Positions 18,859 to 29,116 are shown, counted from the stretch's first letter. The stretch: 64,000 nucleotides of DNA from Lysinibacillus sp. KCTC 33748 (GCF_002237755.1 NZ_MWSJ01000008.1:62001-126000); one strand, 5' to 3'. Program-made: numbers and translations. Notes: generated from the letters alone by a model not told the origin.

Positions 18859-20286
18859 TTAAAAATGAATGGCGCGATGATCCACTGCTAACGCCGCTTC
18901 CGCTAGCACCTCATTGAGTGACGGATGTGGATGAATGGCCTGACTTATTTCCCAAGGCGTTGCATCCAATAATTTAGCAAGTGATGCTTCTCCAATTAAA
19001 TCTGTCACATGTGGTCCTACCATATGAATACCCAAAATATCATTCGTTTCTTCATCAGCAACAATTTTTACAAAACCATCTGTCTCTCCATTAACTAGTG
19101 CTTTTCCGATCGCCTTGAACGGAAACTTACCAATCTTCAACGAATAACCTTGTTCTTGTGCATCCCTTTCTGTTAAGCCAATACTTGCGACCTCAGGATA
19201 AGAATAAACACATTTCGGAACATTTAGAACATCAAGTCCCTCTGTTTTATCCGTTGCAATATGCTCAATAGCACACACCCCTTCGTGTGAGGCAACATGC
19301 GCTAATTGTAAGCCACCGATAACATCCCCTATGGCATACATATGTGATTCCTTCGTTTGATACGAATCATTGACTTTGATAAATCCATTTTCTACTTCTA
19401 TTTCAGTATTTTCTAAACCAATACCTTGTGTATTGGCTTCACGTCCAACACAAAGCAATAATTTATCTGCCTCAAATAATTCATCCTTATCATTTACTTT
19501 TGCGGAAATGAAAACGTTATCATTTTCAATTTTAAAGGATCCCGAATCTAAGCGAGCATTCGTCACAATGCGGACGCCTCTCTTTTCAAGTTGCTTTGTT
19601 ACTTCTTTTACAATATCCGCATCCTCTGCAGGTAAAATGGATGGCCCATATTCAATGACCGTTACGTAAACCCCAAAATCGCAAAGCATTGAGGCCCATT
19701 CTATTCCAATAACTCCTCCGCCAACAATTAACAACGACTTTGGCAGTTCTTCCATTTCCAATGCATGATCAGAGTTCATCACATATTTACCATCAACCGT
19801 TAGTCCCGCCATTCCTCTTGGCTTTGATCCTGTAGCAATCACCACATTTGTTGGAACTAGCATTTCATTTTCATCGCCATTACTCATTTCAACTGAAATA
19901 GTGCCAGGCATCGGTGAGAAAATAGATGGCCCTAAAATTCGCCCTAATCCCTGATAAACGTCTATTTTGCCCTTTTTCATCAGTGTATTCACACCTTGGC
20001 TCAATTGCTCAACAATAGCTTGCTTCCTTTCTTGCACTTTGTCGAATTGCAATGTCACCCCTTCAATATCAACACCATATTCAGCCGCAGTTTTATTTGC
20101 CATACGATACACTTCTGCACTTCGAAGTAAGGCCTTACTTGGTATACAGCCTTTATGCAAGCATGTTCCACCTAGTCGTTCACGTTCGACAATAGCTGTT
20201 TTTAAGCCCAACTGCGCAGCTCGAATTGCAGCTACATAGCCCCCTGTACCTCCGCCTAAAATGACAACATCATAGTTTTGAGCCAT
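18859..20286 (-). CDS. lpdV: Dihydrolipoamide dehydrogenase (E3)
   Basis: The 475-residue flavoprotein has the FAD-binding GGGTGGY at 11-17 and the redox disulfide Cys42/Cys47 in GGTCLHKGCIPS. NAD binding is seen in GGGVIGIEWASML, and the C-terminal HPHPSLNE carries the catalytic His-Glu. It reoxidises the E2 lipoyl group of the branched-chain complex. It lies 108 bases downstream of bcd and upstream of E1 alpha, the position of lpdV in B. subtilis. Confidence 0.95.
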   Translation of the reverse strand: MAQNYDVVILGGGTGGYVAAIRAAQLGLKTAIVERERLGGTCLHKGCIPSKALLRSAEVYRMANKTAAEYGVDIEGVTLQFDKVQERKQAIVEQLSQGVNTLMKKGKIDVYQGLGRILGPSIFSPMPGTISVEMSNGDENEMLVPTNVVIATGSKPRGMAGLTVDGKYVMNSDHALEMEELPKSLLIVGGGVIGIEWASMLCDFGVYVTVIEYGPSILPAEDADIVKEVTKQLEKRGVRIVTNARLDSGSFKIENDNVFISAKVNDKDELFEADKLLLCVGREANTQGIGLENTEIEVENGFIKVNDSYQTKESHMYAIGDVIGGLQLAHVASHEGVCAIEHIATDKTEGLDVLNVPKCVYSYPEVASIGLTERDAQEQGYSLKIGKFPFKAIGKALVNGETDGFVKIVADEETNDILGIHMVGPHVTDLIGEASLAKLLDATPWEISQAIHPHPSLNEVLAEAALAVDHRAIHF

Positions 20287-20394
20287 ATAGATTCCCCCTT
20301 GTGAGAAAAATGCTAATCATTCATGTAATCTATTAATTTACGATAAAGTTAGAAGAAGTCGACAATGCGACTTCTTTCAACGAATAAGCGGTAC

Positions 20395-21489
20395 TTAACG
20401 ACCGTTTAAAATATTTTTTTCATTTTTTAAGAATTGGCTACGAGACTTTGATACTCGAGCGATACGTTCTTCTGCTAAACGATTAGCTGCTACATACGTC
20501 GGTATACCATCACGTTTAGAAATCGCGAAGATTTTTTCAAGGCTATCGTAAATGCCTTCGACACGTTTCATTGCACGTTCACGGTTATATCCATATAATT
20601 CATCAGCTACATTTATTACTCCACCAGCGTTAATTACATAATCAGGTGCATAAACTATCTCTAATTCATGTAAATAATCACCATGTCGAGAATCTTGTAA
20701 TTGGTTATTGGCAGAACCTGCGATCACCTTTGCTTTTAGTTGCGGAATCGTTTCATCATTTAAAATCGCCCCTAATGCACAAGGTGCGAAAATATCAACT
20801 TCCTGTGAATAGATTTCCTCCGGTGCTACAGCAGTTGCATCAAAATCATTCACAACGCGATCAATTGCCGCTTGATTAATGTCTGTAACAACAAGTTTTG
20901 CACCTTCATTATGTAAATATTCGCAAAGCTTGTAGGCTACATTTCCTAAACCTTGTACAGAAATAGTACGTCCCTCTAATGAGTCAGATCCAAATGCTTC
21001 TTTTGCTGCTGCTTTCATCCCAAGATAAACTCCGTAAGCAGTTACTGGTGAAGGATTTCCTGATGAACCAAAAGCAGGGGAAATTCCCGTTACATAATTT
21101 GTTTCCTCATGCATTAAATCCATATCTGTCACTGTTGTACCTACATCTTCTGCCGTAATGTAGCGACCATTAAGCCCTTGGATAAAACGTCCTAACGCAC
21201 GGAACATTTCTTCATTTTTATCTTTAAATGGGTCACCGATAATAACCGTTTTTCCACCGCCAAGGTTTAAACCAGCTGCAGCATTTTTATAGGTCATCCC
21301 TCGTGCCAAACGCAATGCATCCTCTATCGCATTTTCTTCTGATGCATATGTCCACATACGTGCACCACCTAATGCTGGTCCAAGTGTTGTGTCATGGATA
21401 GCGATAATCGCTTTTAACCCTGATGCTTCATCTTGGCAAAATACCAATTGTTCATAATCATACTTTTCCATATACTTGAAGATTTCCAT
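20395..21489 (-). CDS. bcd: Leucine dehydrogenase
   Basis: The 364-residue Glu/Leu/Phe/Val dehydrogenase has Lys68 and catalytic Lys80 in [17 protein letters not shown] and the nucleotide-binding [12 protein letters not shown] at 21489 ([11 protein letters not shown]) is chosen for the AAAGGGGCGAG site and family length; upstream codons to 21540 are not family-like. It oxidatively deaminates leucine, valine and isoleucine to the keto acids used by the downstream complex. No ptb or buk flanks it, unlike B. subtilis. Confidence 0.94.
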   Translation of the reverse strand: MEIFKYMEKYDYEQLVFCQDEASGLKAIIAIHDTTLGPALGGARMWTYASEENAIEDALRLARGMTYKNAAAGLNLGGGKTVIIGDPFKDKNEEMFRALGRFIQGLNGRYITAEDVGTTVTDMDLMHEETNYVTGISPAFGSSGNPSPVTAYGVYLGMKAAAKEAFGSDSLEGRTISVQGLGNVAYKLCEYLHNEGAKLVVTDINQAAIDRVVNDFDATAVAPEEIYSQEVDIFAPCALGAILNDETIPQLKAKVIAGSANNQLQDSRHGDYLHELEIVYAPDYVINAGGVINVADELYGYNRERAMKRVEGIYDSLEKIFAISKRDGIPTYVAANRLAEERIARVSKSRSQFLKNEKNILNGR

Positions 21490-21559
21490 GAAAACTCGCC
21501 CCTTTGCTTTGGAAAGTGCATCCCCAAACGCCCATTCCAATTCAGTATAATTAGTGTTT

Positions 21560-21900
21560 CAATTATGCCTCGGCATAACTGCGTCCGGAATCGGCTTTGT
21601 GCATAGGCCTGCGATGTTTTTTGTGCGAAAGCGCAGTGCTAACGTAGCGACAGCAACAACACGAGGGCCGACACGATGTCGGTCATTTCGGTAATGCCAC
21701 AGAACGTGGCGTTTTTACCGATGCAGGTCAGTATGCCGTTATCGCATGGATGCGATGATTTTAGGCTAACATCCTATATTGAATTCCTTTCCGATTCCGT
21801 GACATCCGCCGGAGGCTTTAAATTCTTTTAGCAAATATCTTTTGTACCGAAAGCGTAGCGTCAGGTACAGGTATTAGGACACCTGCTGAAAGAATTTAAA
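21560..21900. repeat. Dispersed palindrome-headed repeat, long copy
   Basis: The head is CAATTATGCC/CGGCATAACTG, then GCGTCCGGAA and GGCTTTG; the tail is CTGCTGAAAGAATTTAAA. About 280 bases between them contain further hairpins (for example GCCGACACGATGTCGGTC and a GGTACAG-type arm) but no convincing ORF. It occupies most of the 646-base gap upstream of bcd, where the bkdR regulator gene might be expected. Confidence 0.65.
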
Positions 21901-22135
21901 ATTGTTTAACAATGGATAATATTGCTCCATTTAATTTTACAATACTGACAATTTCACAATTTAGCAACTATTATTACATTTTCTTGTTTAAGTAAGAATT
22001 TTCTAAAGATTCAGTTACAATTATCGCATTTTGTCTTACTTGTTTTTGGATTCATCAGTTCCGTAGTTTTATAACGTTTCTTGACATTCCAATATCCACA
22101 GGTACAATTAAACTTAGGAATAAGGAGGGACATGC

Positions 22136-22372
22136 ATGGCTCGTTTTGCTGCATTTATAGTAATGCTTATTCCCGGTCTTATGGCTGCAGGTGGCATTAA
22201 ATTTATGCGTGATACATTATTCGGTAAGCTCATTTCACCTTTCCCATTTTTATGGCTACAATTTGTCGTTGGCATTATTCTTTTTGTTATAGGCTTTGGC
22301 TTTTTCGCAGGTTTTTTACTTCACCGCGATCGAAAAAATGGAAAAGTGGCTCCGCGCTTCCAAAAAAAATAA
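22136..22372 (+). CDS. DUF2627 small membrane protein (YqzF type)
   Basis: The 78-residue protein has two transmembrane helices (about 5-22 and 42-65) joined by FMRDTLFGKLISPFPFLWLQF and a basic C-terminal tail. This matches the DUF2627 family found next to bcd in bacilli. A strong AAGGAGG site precedes ATG. Function is unknown. A long-stem terminator begins at its stop codon. Confidence 0.85.
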   Translation: MARFAAFIVMLIPGLMAAGGIKFMRDTLFGKLISPFPFLWLQFVVGIILFVIGFGFFAGFLLHRDRKNGKVAPRFQKK

Positions 22373-22424
22373 AAATAGCTATCCTAATAAGTCTAAGGCG
22401 GACTTATTGGATAGCTATTTTTAT
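22372..22424 (+). terminator. Long-stem terminator after DUF2627 gene
   Basis: An arm of over 20 bp (AAAAATAGCTATCC then AATAAGTC, pairing with GACTTATT and GGATAGCTATTTTT) ends in TTTTTAT. It is symmetrical and could also stop transcripts from the other side. Confidence 0.85.
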
Positions 22425-22504
22425 GTTCATTCAAAATCTTCAGCTACATTTTTTATCTGTGCGAAAGCGAAGCAACAGCTACAATTTTGCCGAGGCGACA
22501 GTGA

Positions 22505-23230
22505 TTAACGTTGTTGTCTCTTAATCACTTTATCTGGAAAATCAGAAATCCAACCAATTACTGAAGGATGAGGATTCGTTAAAAATGTTTCATTCCCATC
22601 AATTGCATAAAAACGACATGCTTTATCACTCGCTACACAAGCCTCTAAATATCTTGGTTTATAATACCTTTTATGCATATGAACACTATCAATTGCATTG
22701 TAATCACGAAGCAAATCCCATTTTAATTTTTTCGTTGCTATAAGTGCTGTTTCATAGTCTGGCTTATATTGTTTCACAATCTCTAAAAGCTCATAGTGAA
22801 ACGATGAAAAATGACTGCCAACAGGCAAAGTAAGCCCATGTAGCATTTGAATAAGTGCGCTTTTATTATCAAGGAGTGTTGATTTTAATTCAATATTAAG
22901 TGGAAGCTGTTGAGAATTTGCCCATGCTAAAACAACTTCAAACGTCGGAATTTTATACGTTGAAAATAATCGTCTCCACGGCTTCCCAAGTTTAAAGCTT
23001 ATTAGCTCCTCTTTCGTACATTCGTTCACCAGCTTATTGATGCCTACTAATCTTGATAGCTGTGGATCATGAAACACTACTGGAATGCCCTCTTTCGAAA
23101 GCTGGATATCTAATTCAATTCCATCTGCTCCTAGCTCTAATGCCTTTTCAAAAGACTTCAAAGTATTTTCAAGTGCATACGCGGATGCCCCACGATGTGC
23201 AAATACAGGAATAAAAGATTCGCTAAGCAT
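22505..23230 (-). CDS. Glycerophosphodiester phosphodiesterase (YqiK type)
   Basis: The 241-residue GDPD domain protein has catalytic His12-Arg13 in AHRGAS, metal ligands Glu39 and Asp41 in DGIELDIQLSKEG, and His54 in FHDPQLSR. There is no signal peptide, so it acts in the cytoplasm on glycerophosphodiesters from phospholipid turnover. Its start overlaps the FapA-like stop by eight bases, so it is translationally coupled. Confidence 0.9.
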   Translation of the reverse strand: MLSESFIPVFAHRGASAYALENTLKSFEKALELGADGIELDIQLSKEGIPVVFHDPQLSRLVGINKLVNECTKEELISFKLGKPWRRLFSTYKIPTFEVVLAWANSQQLPLNIELKSTLLDNKSALIQMLHGLTLPVGSHFSSFHYELLEIVKQYKPDYETALIATKKLKWDLLRDYNAIDSVHMHKRYYKPRYLEACVASDKACRFYAIDGNETFLTNPHPSVIGWISDFPDKVIKRQQR

Positions 23231-24794
23231 TTAGCTCACCAAATTCAATAAGAAATTTACCCTTTTTAATCTTACTTAATAAGGATGATTTTTTGCCAAT
23301 TTGAATATAGGTACCAGGATGCGCTTCCTTCGTAACAGTAATCTCCTCTTTTCCAGCATGACGCATTTCATCCATTATGAGTTTAACCTCACGATCAATG
23401 GTCACTGCATCCGCTTTCAATTTTGTTAAAATTTGTTTTGTACCCTCAAATGTAGCTATTTGCTCCTTAGACATTTGGTTAAGGAGTGGCAGTAAGCTTT
23501 TAATTTTTCCTTCGTGCTCAGCGATTTCTGATTGCAGTTTCTTAAGATTCCCCGCCTTCTCTTGCATAATAGAATAGCTTTCCTGTTTATTGACGCTTTC
23601 GATGATTAAATCAGTTCGACGCTCTAAACGATTTCCTGAGATGGCCGTAACAATTGTATTTTTGGCCACTACACGGCCCCCAATAATTTTTCCTTTTCGT
23701 TCGTCCACAAAGATAGAATGGGCAGAGAGCTGGGATCCCAATGCATAAGATCCTATATGAATGCTGTCAGCTGCAACTAGATTTGCTTCATTGACATGCT
23801 TAACGAAAATATTGCCGCCTGCCTCTACAAGCGTTGAACCTAGACCAAAAATCCCTCCGCGAATATAGACGTCGCCTTCAAGGGATTTAATCAGTTTGGC
23901 ACCGCTTACACCTTCGGCACCCTCGATGGAAATATCTCCAGTAGCAATAACTGTATAGCCTGATGTAACTGTTCCTTTAATGCTTAAAGAGCCATTAAAT
24001 TCGAGATTCCCTGTTTCAACGCCAACGTCTCCATGAATTGGCAAATGTCTATTAACTCCGATCATGCCTTTAACATCATCTAATACACCAGCTATTTTCG
24101 AACGGATGACAGTTTTCCCATCCTCTTCCACTTCATAAGCTGATTTTTTATCATATCGTATAGGAAAATCACGACCCGGTACTGCAGCCATCATTTCACC
24201 TAGTACATTTTCCCCTGGTTTACCTAATGTCGCAGGAATTTTCTCGCCTAACCACGAACCTTCGGATATTTCAGAAATAAAGTTCATGTCATAATAATCA
24301 GCTTTGCCATCTTCGCGAATTACTGGCTTTCTCTCTGGTTTAGGTAAGTATGTAATTTGTGCATCTGTTCCTGCTACTGGTTGTGTACCTTGAGCAATTA
24401 AAAATGCTTTTCCTGTCTCAATGTTAGAAATATCAAAATCTAATATGCCGTGAGCAATTCCTTCGTTTTTGATAGTTTCCAAAATTTGTTCCGTTAATTT
24501 CTCTTTATTCTTTAGAATATAGTCATGTGTTTCATAGATAAATATTGAGGCAGACATTTTATCTCTTGCAACTTCAGCCTCAACATTAGGAAGCCAGCGT
24601 CCAATTTCAACAGGGCTTGTGCTTTCGGTTGCTAAGACATTTTTTAATATTGAAAAATTTGATAATTTGAGTCGGGGATGACTTCGTAAAATACTATCAA
24701 ATTCTTTTAATGGAAAACCGGCACTGAAAGTAAGCATATATACTTTGCCATTTTCTTCCGATATTTCGAATTTATCATTTCGAACTAGAATCAA
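23223..24794 (-). CDS. FapA-family (DUF342) polymer-forming protein
   Basis: The 523-residue protein has an N-terminal region and a central right-handed beta-helix rich in G-hydrophobic repeats (about 230-370, e.g. SLSIKGTVTSGYTVIATGDISIEGAEG). A C-terminal coiled coil (about 395-480) follows. This is the layout of the DUF342/FapA family, which has been linked to cell-surface signals and polar structures in other bacteria; its role here is unknown. It is the first gene of a two-gene operon with the phosphodiesterase. Confidence 0.8.
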   Translation of the reverse strand: MILVRNDKFEISEENGKVYMLTFSAGFPLKEFDSILRSHPRLKLSNFSILKNVLATESTSPVEIGRWLPNVEAEVARDKMSASIFIYETHDYILKNKEKLTEQILETIKNEGIAHGILDFDISNIETGKAFLIAQGTQPVAGTDAQITYLPKPERKPVIREDGKADYYDMNFISEISEGSWLGEKIPATLGKPGENVLGEMMAAVPGRDFPIRYDKKSAYEVEEDGKTVIRSKIAGVLDDVKGMIGVNRHLPIHGDVGVETGNLEFNGSLSIKGTVTSGYTVIATGDISIEGAEGVSGAKLIKSLEGDVYIRGGIFGLGSTLVEAGGNIFVKHVNEANLVAADSIHIGSYALGSQLSAHSIFVDERKGKIIGGRVVAKNTIVTAISGNRLERRTDLIIESVNKQESYSIMQEKAGNLKKLQSEIAEHEGKIKSLLPLLNQMSKEQIATFEGTKQILTKLKADAVTIDREVKLIMDEMRHAGKEEITVTKEAHPGTYIQIGKKSSLLSKIKKGKFLIEFGELNA

Positions 24795-25158
24795 GCTACC
24801 TCCTCCTTCCCTCTAACTGTAAGTATATACAATCTATTTACATTTGTTTAGAGACAATTGTCACTACTCAGAAAGAACATACACATACTTTATAAGTAAT
24901 ATACACATCCATTTTTTTCATTTTCATATGATAATTAGGAGATTTATACTATACAAAAGTAATATTTTATTCAGTCTTCAAAATCTCACTGTCCAAATTG
25001 TATAAATTTCACTATTAACAATCAGGAAATTTACTAAATCTTCAACTAACTTAAAAAACAGATAATATATCAGTCATAATTTTCATAAGCTTACTTAGGC
25101 CTTCAATACTAAATAAACATCCCTCGGAAACCATTTATACATAATCGAATAATAGCTC
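24795..25158. other. Intergenic, no feature seen
   Basis: AT-rich sequence without a supported ORF, hairpin terminator or repeat. It contains the upstream region of the FapA-like gene, which reads away on the minus strand. Confidence 0.5.
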
Positions 25159-25350
25159 CTAATCTATCCCTAGAATAGACTCAATGCGCAAATGAGCGCC
25201 TAATTGATCGAAATTCAGGAGCTGCTCACGTGTCATATAGTAAACGCTAATGCTTCCATTCATTCCAAGCCGCATTTCAAATAAATTATCTTCTATCTGC
25301 GTTATTTCTAACGAGTTTTTCTCGTCAAGCTGTATGTTTACGCTTTTCAT
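25159..25350 (-). CDS. Small hypothetical protein, 63 residues
   Basis: A soluble acidic protein (MKSVNIQLDEKNSLEITQ...) with a predicted beta-rich N-terminus and a C-terminal helix. ATG at 25350 has GGGGTGATA upstream. It has no recognised domain. It stands alone between FapA and a dispersed repeat. Confidence 0.55.
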   Translation of the reverse strand: MKSVNIQLDEKNSLEITQIEDNLFEMRLGMNGSISVYYMTREQLLNFDQLGAHLRIESILGID

Positions 25351-25367
25351 CTGTTATCACCCCAAAT

Positions 25368-25547
25368 CAATTATACCTCGGTATAATTGTGTCCGGAATA
25401 GGCTTTGGGCCAACCCCATGTTGATCACTCATTCGTGTGTTGTTGTTGTTGCTTTCGCACAGTTAAATTGCCACAGTACGTGGCTTTCTTAGACTGATTC
25501 CCCCTATTTCAGCGGGTGTTTGGGCACACGCTGAAAGAAGTTATAAA
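25368..25547. repeat. Dispersed palindrome-headed repeat, middle-length copy
   Basis: The head is CAATTATACC/CGGTATAATTG, then GTGTCCGGAA and TAGGCTTTGGGC; the tail is CGCTGAAAGAAGTTATAAA. The palindrome carries a compensating change (TACC with GGTA) relative to the GCC/GGC copies, which suggests the paired form is selected. Confidence 0.7.
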
Positions 25548-25578
25548 CGATCAACAGCATTGTTGATCGTTTAATTTA

Positions 25579-25959
25579 TTACTTTCCTAATACATGTTCC
25601 GCTAATACACTTTGAATTTTATATATGTTAGTTGATTTATTAAAGCTTTTCTGTATTGGTAATTCATTACCTGAAACCCAAATTTTCAACTCTGCATCTA
25701 AATCAAATGTCCCTGCCGTTTCAACTGCAAAATGAAGAATACTTTTATATGGAATTGAATGGTATTGTGTCTTCTTTCCAGTCACTCCTTGTTTATCGAT
25801 TAAGATAAGTCTTTTATCCGTAAAAATAAACGTGTCTCTTATAATTTTGTAAGCATTCTTAATTGTTTCATTAGGTGTTAATAAGCCTTTAACTTCTTCC
25901 TTTAACTTTTCTAGATTAACTTCACTTGCATTTCCTATTATCCCATCAAATATCCCCAT
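25579..25959 (-). CDS. Bacterial PH-domain protein
   Basis: The 126-residue protein resembles the bPH_1 fold: TPNETIKNAYKIIRDTFIFTDKRLILIDKQGVTGKKTQYHSIPYKSI is the typical strand series with the YxxIPYxxI motif. A C-terminal helix follows. ATG at 25959 (MGIFDGIIG) is preferred for its GGAGGGGGAG site over the longer frame. Such proteins are common in Bacillaceae, with unknown ligand. Confidence 0.75.
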   Translation of the reverse strand: MGIFDGIIGNASEVNLEKLKEEVKGLLTPNETIKNAYKIIRDTFIFTDKRLILIDKQGVTGKKTQYHSIPYKSILHFAVETAGTFDLDAELKIWVSGNELPIQKSFNKSTNIYKIQSVLAEHVLGK

Positions 25960-26274
25960 CTTTACTCCCCCTCCAAATGTCCATCCTTCATTTAGAATAT
26001 GAGAATATTTTTCCATAAATTCAACCCAACTCCTTAAACGATATTATTTATAACTGCGAATAAGTAGCAACCCCTAATTGACTAAACACTAAAATAGTGT
26101 AAAATTACACTAAATGATGTTTAGGTGGATAAATTGATCAAATGGTTTGTTTGTAGCTTAATTTTACTCGAAATAATAGGGGGATATCATTTTTCAAAAC
26201 AAAGCCTATCACACAGCTCATCAAGGATTTGTGCGTAAAAAATGATTATTGTTAATAAAGAAGGGTGACGTAAA

Positions 26275-26697
26275 ATGAAGAAAAAAAAGATATATATTAC
26301 AATTAGTATCCTAATTGCCGTTATTGTCATTGCTATTCCAACAGGTTTTATTTATGTACTAAGCAATGGTAATCCATATACAAAATACATCGCTAACAAA
26401 TATGTTCCCAAATATTTAGAAGAGAAGGGATATACAGACGAAAAAATTGAAAAATCACATTATGTTGAGCCAAAGTACTTAATAAATAAAGACTTTTATC
26501 ACGGACACTTTATGGTTATTTTTAAAGATGAGCCGAATACAGCCTATTATTATGGAATAACTAAAAAAGGAAAACAAGTTCAGCAGTTTTGTGAAAAAGA
26601 CGTACTTTCAGCGGATGGTGTTACTGACATATTTGAGGATGAGACAAAATATAGTGAGAAAGAATGTAAAAATTCTTTAGATAATAGAGATTTATAA
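26275..26697 (+). CDS. DUF3139-like membrane-anchored protein
   Basis: The 140-residue protein has an N-terminal membrane anchor (residues 5-31) after a MKKKKI start. The mature part begins with NPYTKYIANKYVPKYLEEKGYTDEKI, which resembles DUF3139 proteins that are often present in paralogous sets in bacilli. GAAGGGTGA precedes the start. Function is unknown. Confidence 0.65.
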   Translation: MKKKKIYITISILIAVIVIAIPTGFIYVLSNGNPYTKYIANKYVPKYLEEKGYTDEKIEKSHYVEPKYLINKDFYHGHFMVIFKDEPNTAYYYGITKKGKQVQQFCEKDVLSADGVTDIFEDETKYSEKECKNSLDNRDL

Positions 26698-26888
26698 TTA
26701 TTTGTCCAAGTTGAGATCCCCCCTAGAAAGCCAAATTATGTAAGCGGAATTATTGAGTAACTAAGCGTTCTCAGTACATTTCTGTATTGAAAAGCTCTCA
26801 AGGTTGGGTCAATTAATGTAACAAAAGCCGAGCTCATCGTTTCATCAATATGTCTTGTGTAGTGACTGTAAGCTTTTAGCATGGCAAT

Positions 26889-26922
26889 AAAAAAAGATAG
26901 AGCAGTTCACTCTATCTTTTTA
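26889..26922. terminator. Bidirectional terminator
   Basis: An AAAAGATAGAG / CTCTATCTTTT stem has A/T tracts on both sides. It lies just beyond the stop of the convergent lipoprotein gene at 26944 and can serve transcripts from either side. Confidence 0.85.
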
Positions 26923-26943
26923 AACACTTTAGGCTATGCACAC

Positions 26944-27390
26944 CTAATCATATTTTGAAAGAATCTTTTTCATACTATCTTTATCATAATTTACATCTTT
27001 CAAATTGGAAGCACCAAATACTTCTTCCAAAGCTTTGAATATATCATTATAATCTTCTTCATTATAATTATAATTGCCCATTGTATCACGATGTAATTTA
27101 GCAATATCGTAGATAAGTGTTGCAGCATACAAGTTGCCTAATATTTTTCGTTCTTCTTCTGTCGCATCTTTATCAAACTTTTCATAATAGCTATTAAAAG
27201 CACTACCGAATTTTTCGTAATCATTTTGATCTAAATCATCATGAATTGTATCTTTCATGAAAAGAGCAAATTGTATTCCATGATTCCATATATCCTCACG
27301 CACATTTTCAGGTGCATCGCTTTTATTCCCACAAGCGCAAATAATAATAGTTGTAATAATTAGTATAATGCCTACAAAAATTTTCTTCAT
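26944..27390 (-). CDS. Putative lipoprotein, unknown
   Basis: The 148-residue protein has a signal ending in ICACGNKS, an acceptable lipobox with Cys at about 20, followed by a helical, acidic domain. It is 14 bases downstream of the two-helix membrane protein and probably in the same operon. There is no recognised family. Confidence 0.65.
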   Translation of the reverse strand: MKKIFVGIILIITTIIICACGNKSDAPENVREDIWNHGIQFALFMKDTIHDDLDQNDYEKFGSAFNSYYEKFDKDATEEERKILGNLYAATLIYDIAKLHRDTMGNYNYNEEDYNDIFKALEEVFGASNLKDVNYDKDSMKKILSKYD

Positions 27391-27404
27391 AAAAAACTAA
27401 ACTC

Positions 27405-27752
27405 CTACTTATTCTGATTAATACTTTTTAAAATTAACATTGAGCAAGCAAATACCATACATACTAATGCTAATACAAAATAACTCGTTGTATATGTACC
27501 GTTGATAATGTAGTTATAAGCATCACCGCCAACATAAGCATTGATATTCTCTTTACTACTAAAATAGCTATCTTCATCAGCACTTTCATAAACAAACATC
27601 TTATAGAAGCCCATGCCAATTGATATAATAGCTCCTATGAAGCCAAGAACACTATATAATGTATATGGTGCTTTTGATTGCTTATTTAGTTTTTTGTTAT
27701 CATTCTGCTCATTAAATCTTTCTTCAATCGGCTTGTATTCTGTTTCTTCCAT
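27405..27752 (-). CDS. Two-helix membrane protein, unknown
   Basis: The 115-residue protein has a charged N-terminus (about 1-28) and helices at about 32-50 and 90-107, separated by an acidic Tyr/Asn-rich loop. It is encoded directly upstream of the lipoprotein, which suggests a small envelope unit. No family is recognised. Confidence 0.55.
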   Translation of the reverse strand: MEETEYKPIEERFNEQNDNKKLNKQSKAPYTLYSVLGFIGAIISIGMGFYKMFVYESADEDSYFSSKENINAYVGGDAYNYIINGTYTTSYFVLALVCMVFACSMLILKSINQNK

Positions 27753-28382
27753 CTTCTAAACTCCTTACAGTAAATTAAGACTATAGTCTATACATTAAAT
27801 TTTACTATATTTATGTAAATAATGGTACCTTTTTTTACAAACTATAGTACTACTATATAGTCACAACCAAATGTTCAACTGCAACCCACTCCATCTGCAA
27901 GATGTATTGACACTGAGAACTAACCTTAGAGCAATCCACGCAACCGAAGTATGCGCCTAATCAATTATCGAATCATCTGAGGGCTGTTTGAGAAGGTGAA
28001 AACAGAAAAAGCACAGCAACTTAATGATGTGCCGTACAGATAAAATCCTACGACACCTTAATCTTTGTTTGCCAAACAGTACATAAATACATCGAAGCCT
28101 ACTGAGTGAGTGTTAGAAACATTATAGAATGTACCTTCCATCTCTATTTTCCTCTAACCACCATCTGCTTTTATGTCCTGTATAACCCTCTTAAATGCCT
28201 TTAAAGGGCGCTTCAAGAAGAACATGTTAGGAATTAAAATCGATTGCGGTGAGCAGCTGAAAAATTTTATAACTTTATTCAATTCTGAGAATAGCGAAAG
28301 GATTGAGAAATCGATTCTTCTTTTTTATTGTTAATGAGAGATAAAAGAAATCAATAAATATCAAAAAGCATAAGCTTTTTTT
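27753..28382. other. Intergenic, no gene recognised
   Basis: About 630 bases of AT-rich sequence upstream of the IS remnant. I see no intact ORF of note, RNA motif or strong terminator; it may hold decayed sequence. Confidence 0.45.
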
Positions 28383-28390
28383 TGAACTGC

Positions 28391-28432
28391 CCAGTAAAAG
28401 TTAGACATCAATCTAACTTTTACTGGGGTTTT
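28391..28432 (+). terminator. Perfect hairpin at the IS left end
   Basis: Fifteen bases (CCAGTAAAAGTTAGA) pair perfectly with 28412-28426, then GGTTTTTT and the transposase ATG follow at once. It incorporates the terminal repeat and would stop transcription entering the IS from outside. Confidence 0.8.
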
Positions 28433-28434
28433 TT

Positions 28435-29116
28435 ATGGGGAAAGTAAGTGTTGAACAACGTATTCAAGCGGTTCAACGATACTTAAATGGATATGAAACC
28501 ATGATTGAAGTTGCGAAAGATGTCGGAATGACAGTTCAAGTTGTCAGTGAATGGGCTCGCCGTTATCAAAGAAGTGGTGTAGAGACTTTCTTAAAGTCCT
28601 ATACACAATATTATTGACTATAAAATGAATTAACGAGAAATGGGTAACAAACGTGATAGAGTTCCATTTATTTGGTGAGAAACGTTATTTATCACCCGTC
28701 CTTGATTTATGTAATGGCGAAATCATTGCATACACGGTAATGAATCGTCCGGTGTATAAACTGGTTCATGATATGTTAGAATAAGCATTGGAGCGCCTTC
28801 AATCAGGTAATCCAAGTCGTTCTTCATTCGGACCAAGGTTGGCGCTATCAAATGAAAAAGTACAACGAACATTAAAACAATATGGGATTACGCAAAGTAT
28901 GTCCCGTAAGGGGAATTGTTTGGATAACGCAGTCATTGAAAATTTCTTTGGCTTATTAAACTCTGAACTCCTGTATCTACAAGAATTTGAATCCATGGCA
29001 CATGTTGAACAGGAACTTAAGGACTATATTCACTATTACAATCACAAACGAATGAAGCAAAATTAAAAGACCTAAGCACGGTGGAGTACCGAACTCAGGT
29101 CGTAGAAGTTGCTTAA
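28435..29116 (+). pseudogene. IS3/IS150-type transposase remnant
   Basis: The OrfA part (28435-28617) is a 60-residue helix-turn-helix segment, MGKVSVEQRIQAVQRYLNG onward, that ends early. After a deletion, the DDE integrase part resumes with [23 protein letters not shown], is broken by a TAA near 28782, then continues [20 protein letters not shown] with the final catalytic Glu. A further frameshift lies near MKQN. It is multiply inactivated. Confidence 0.88.
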
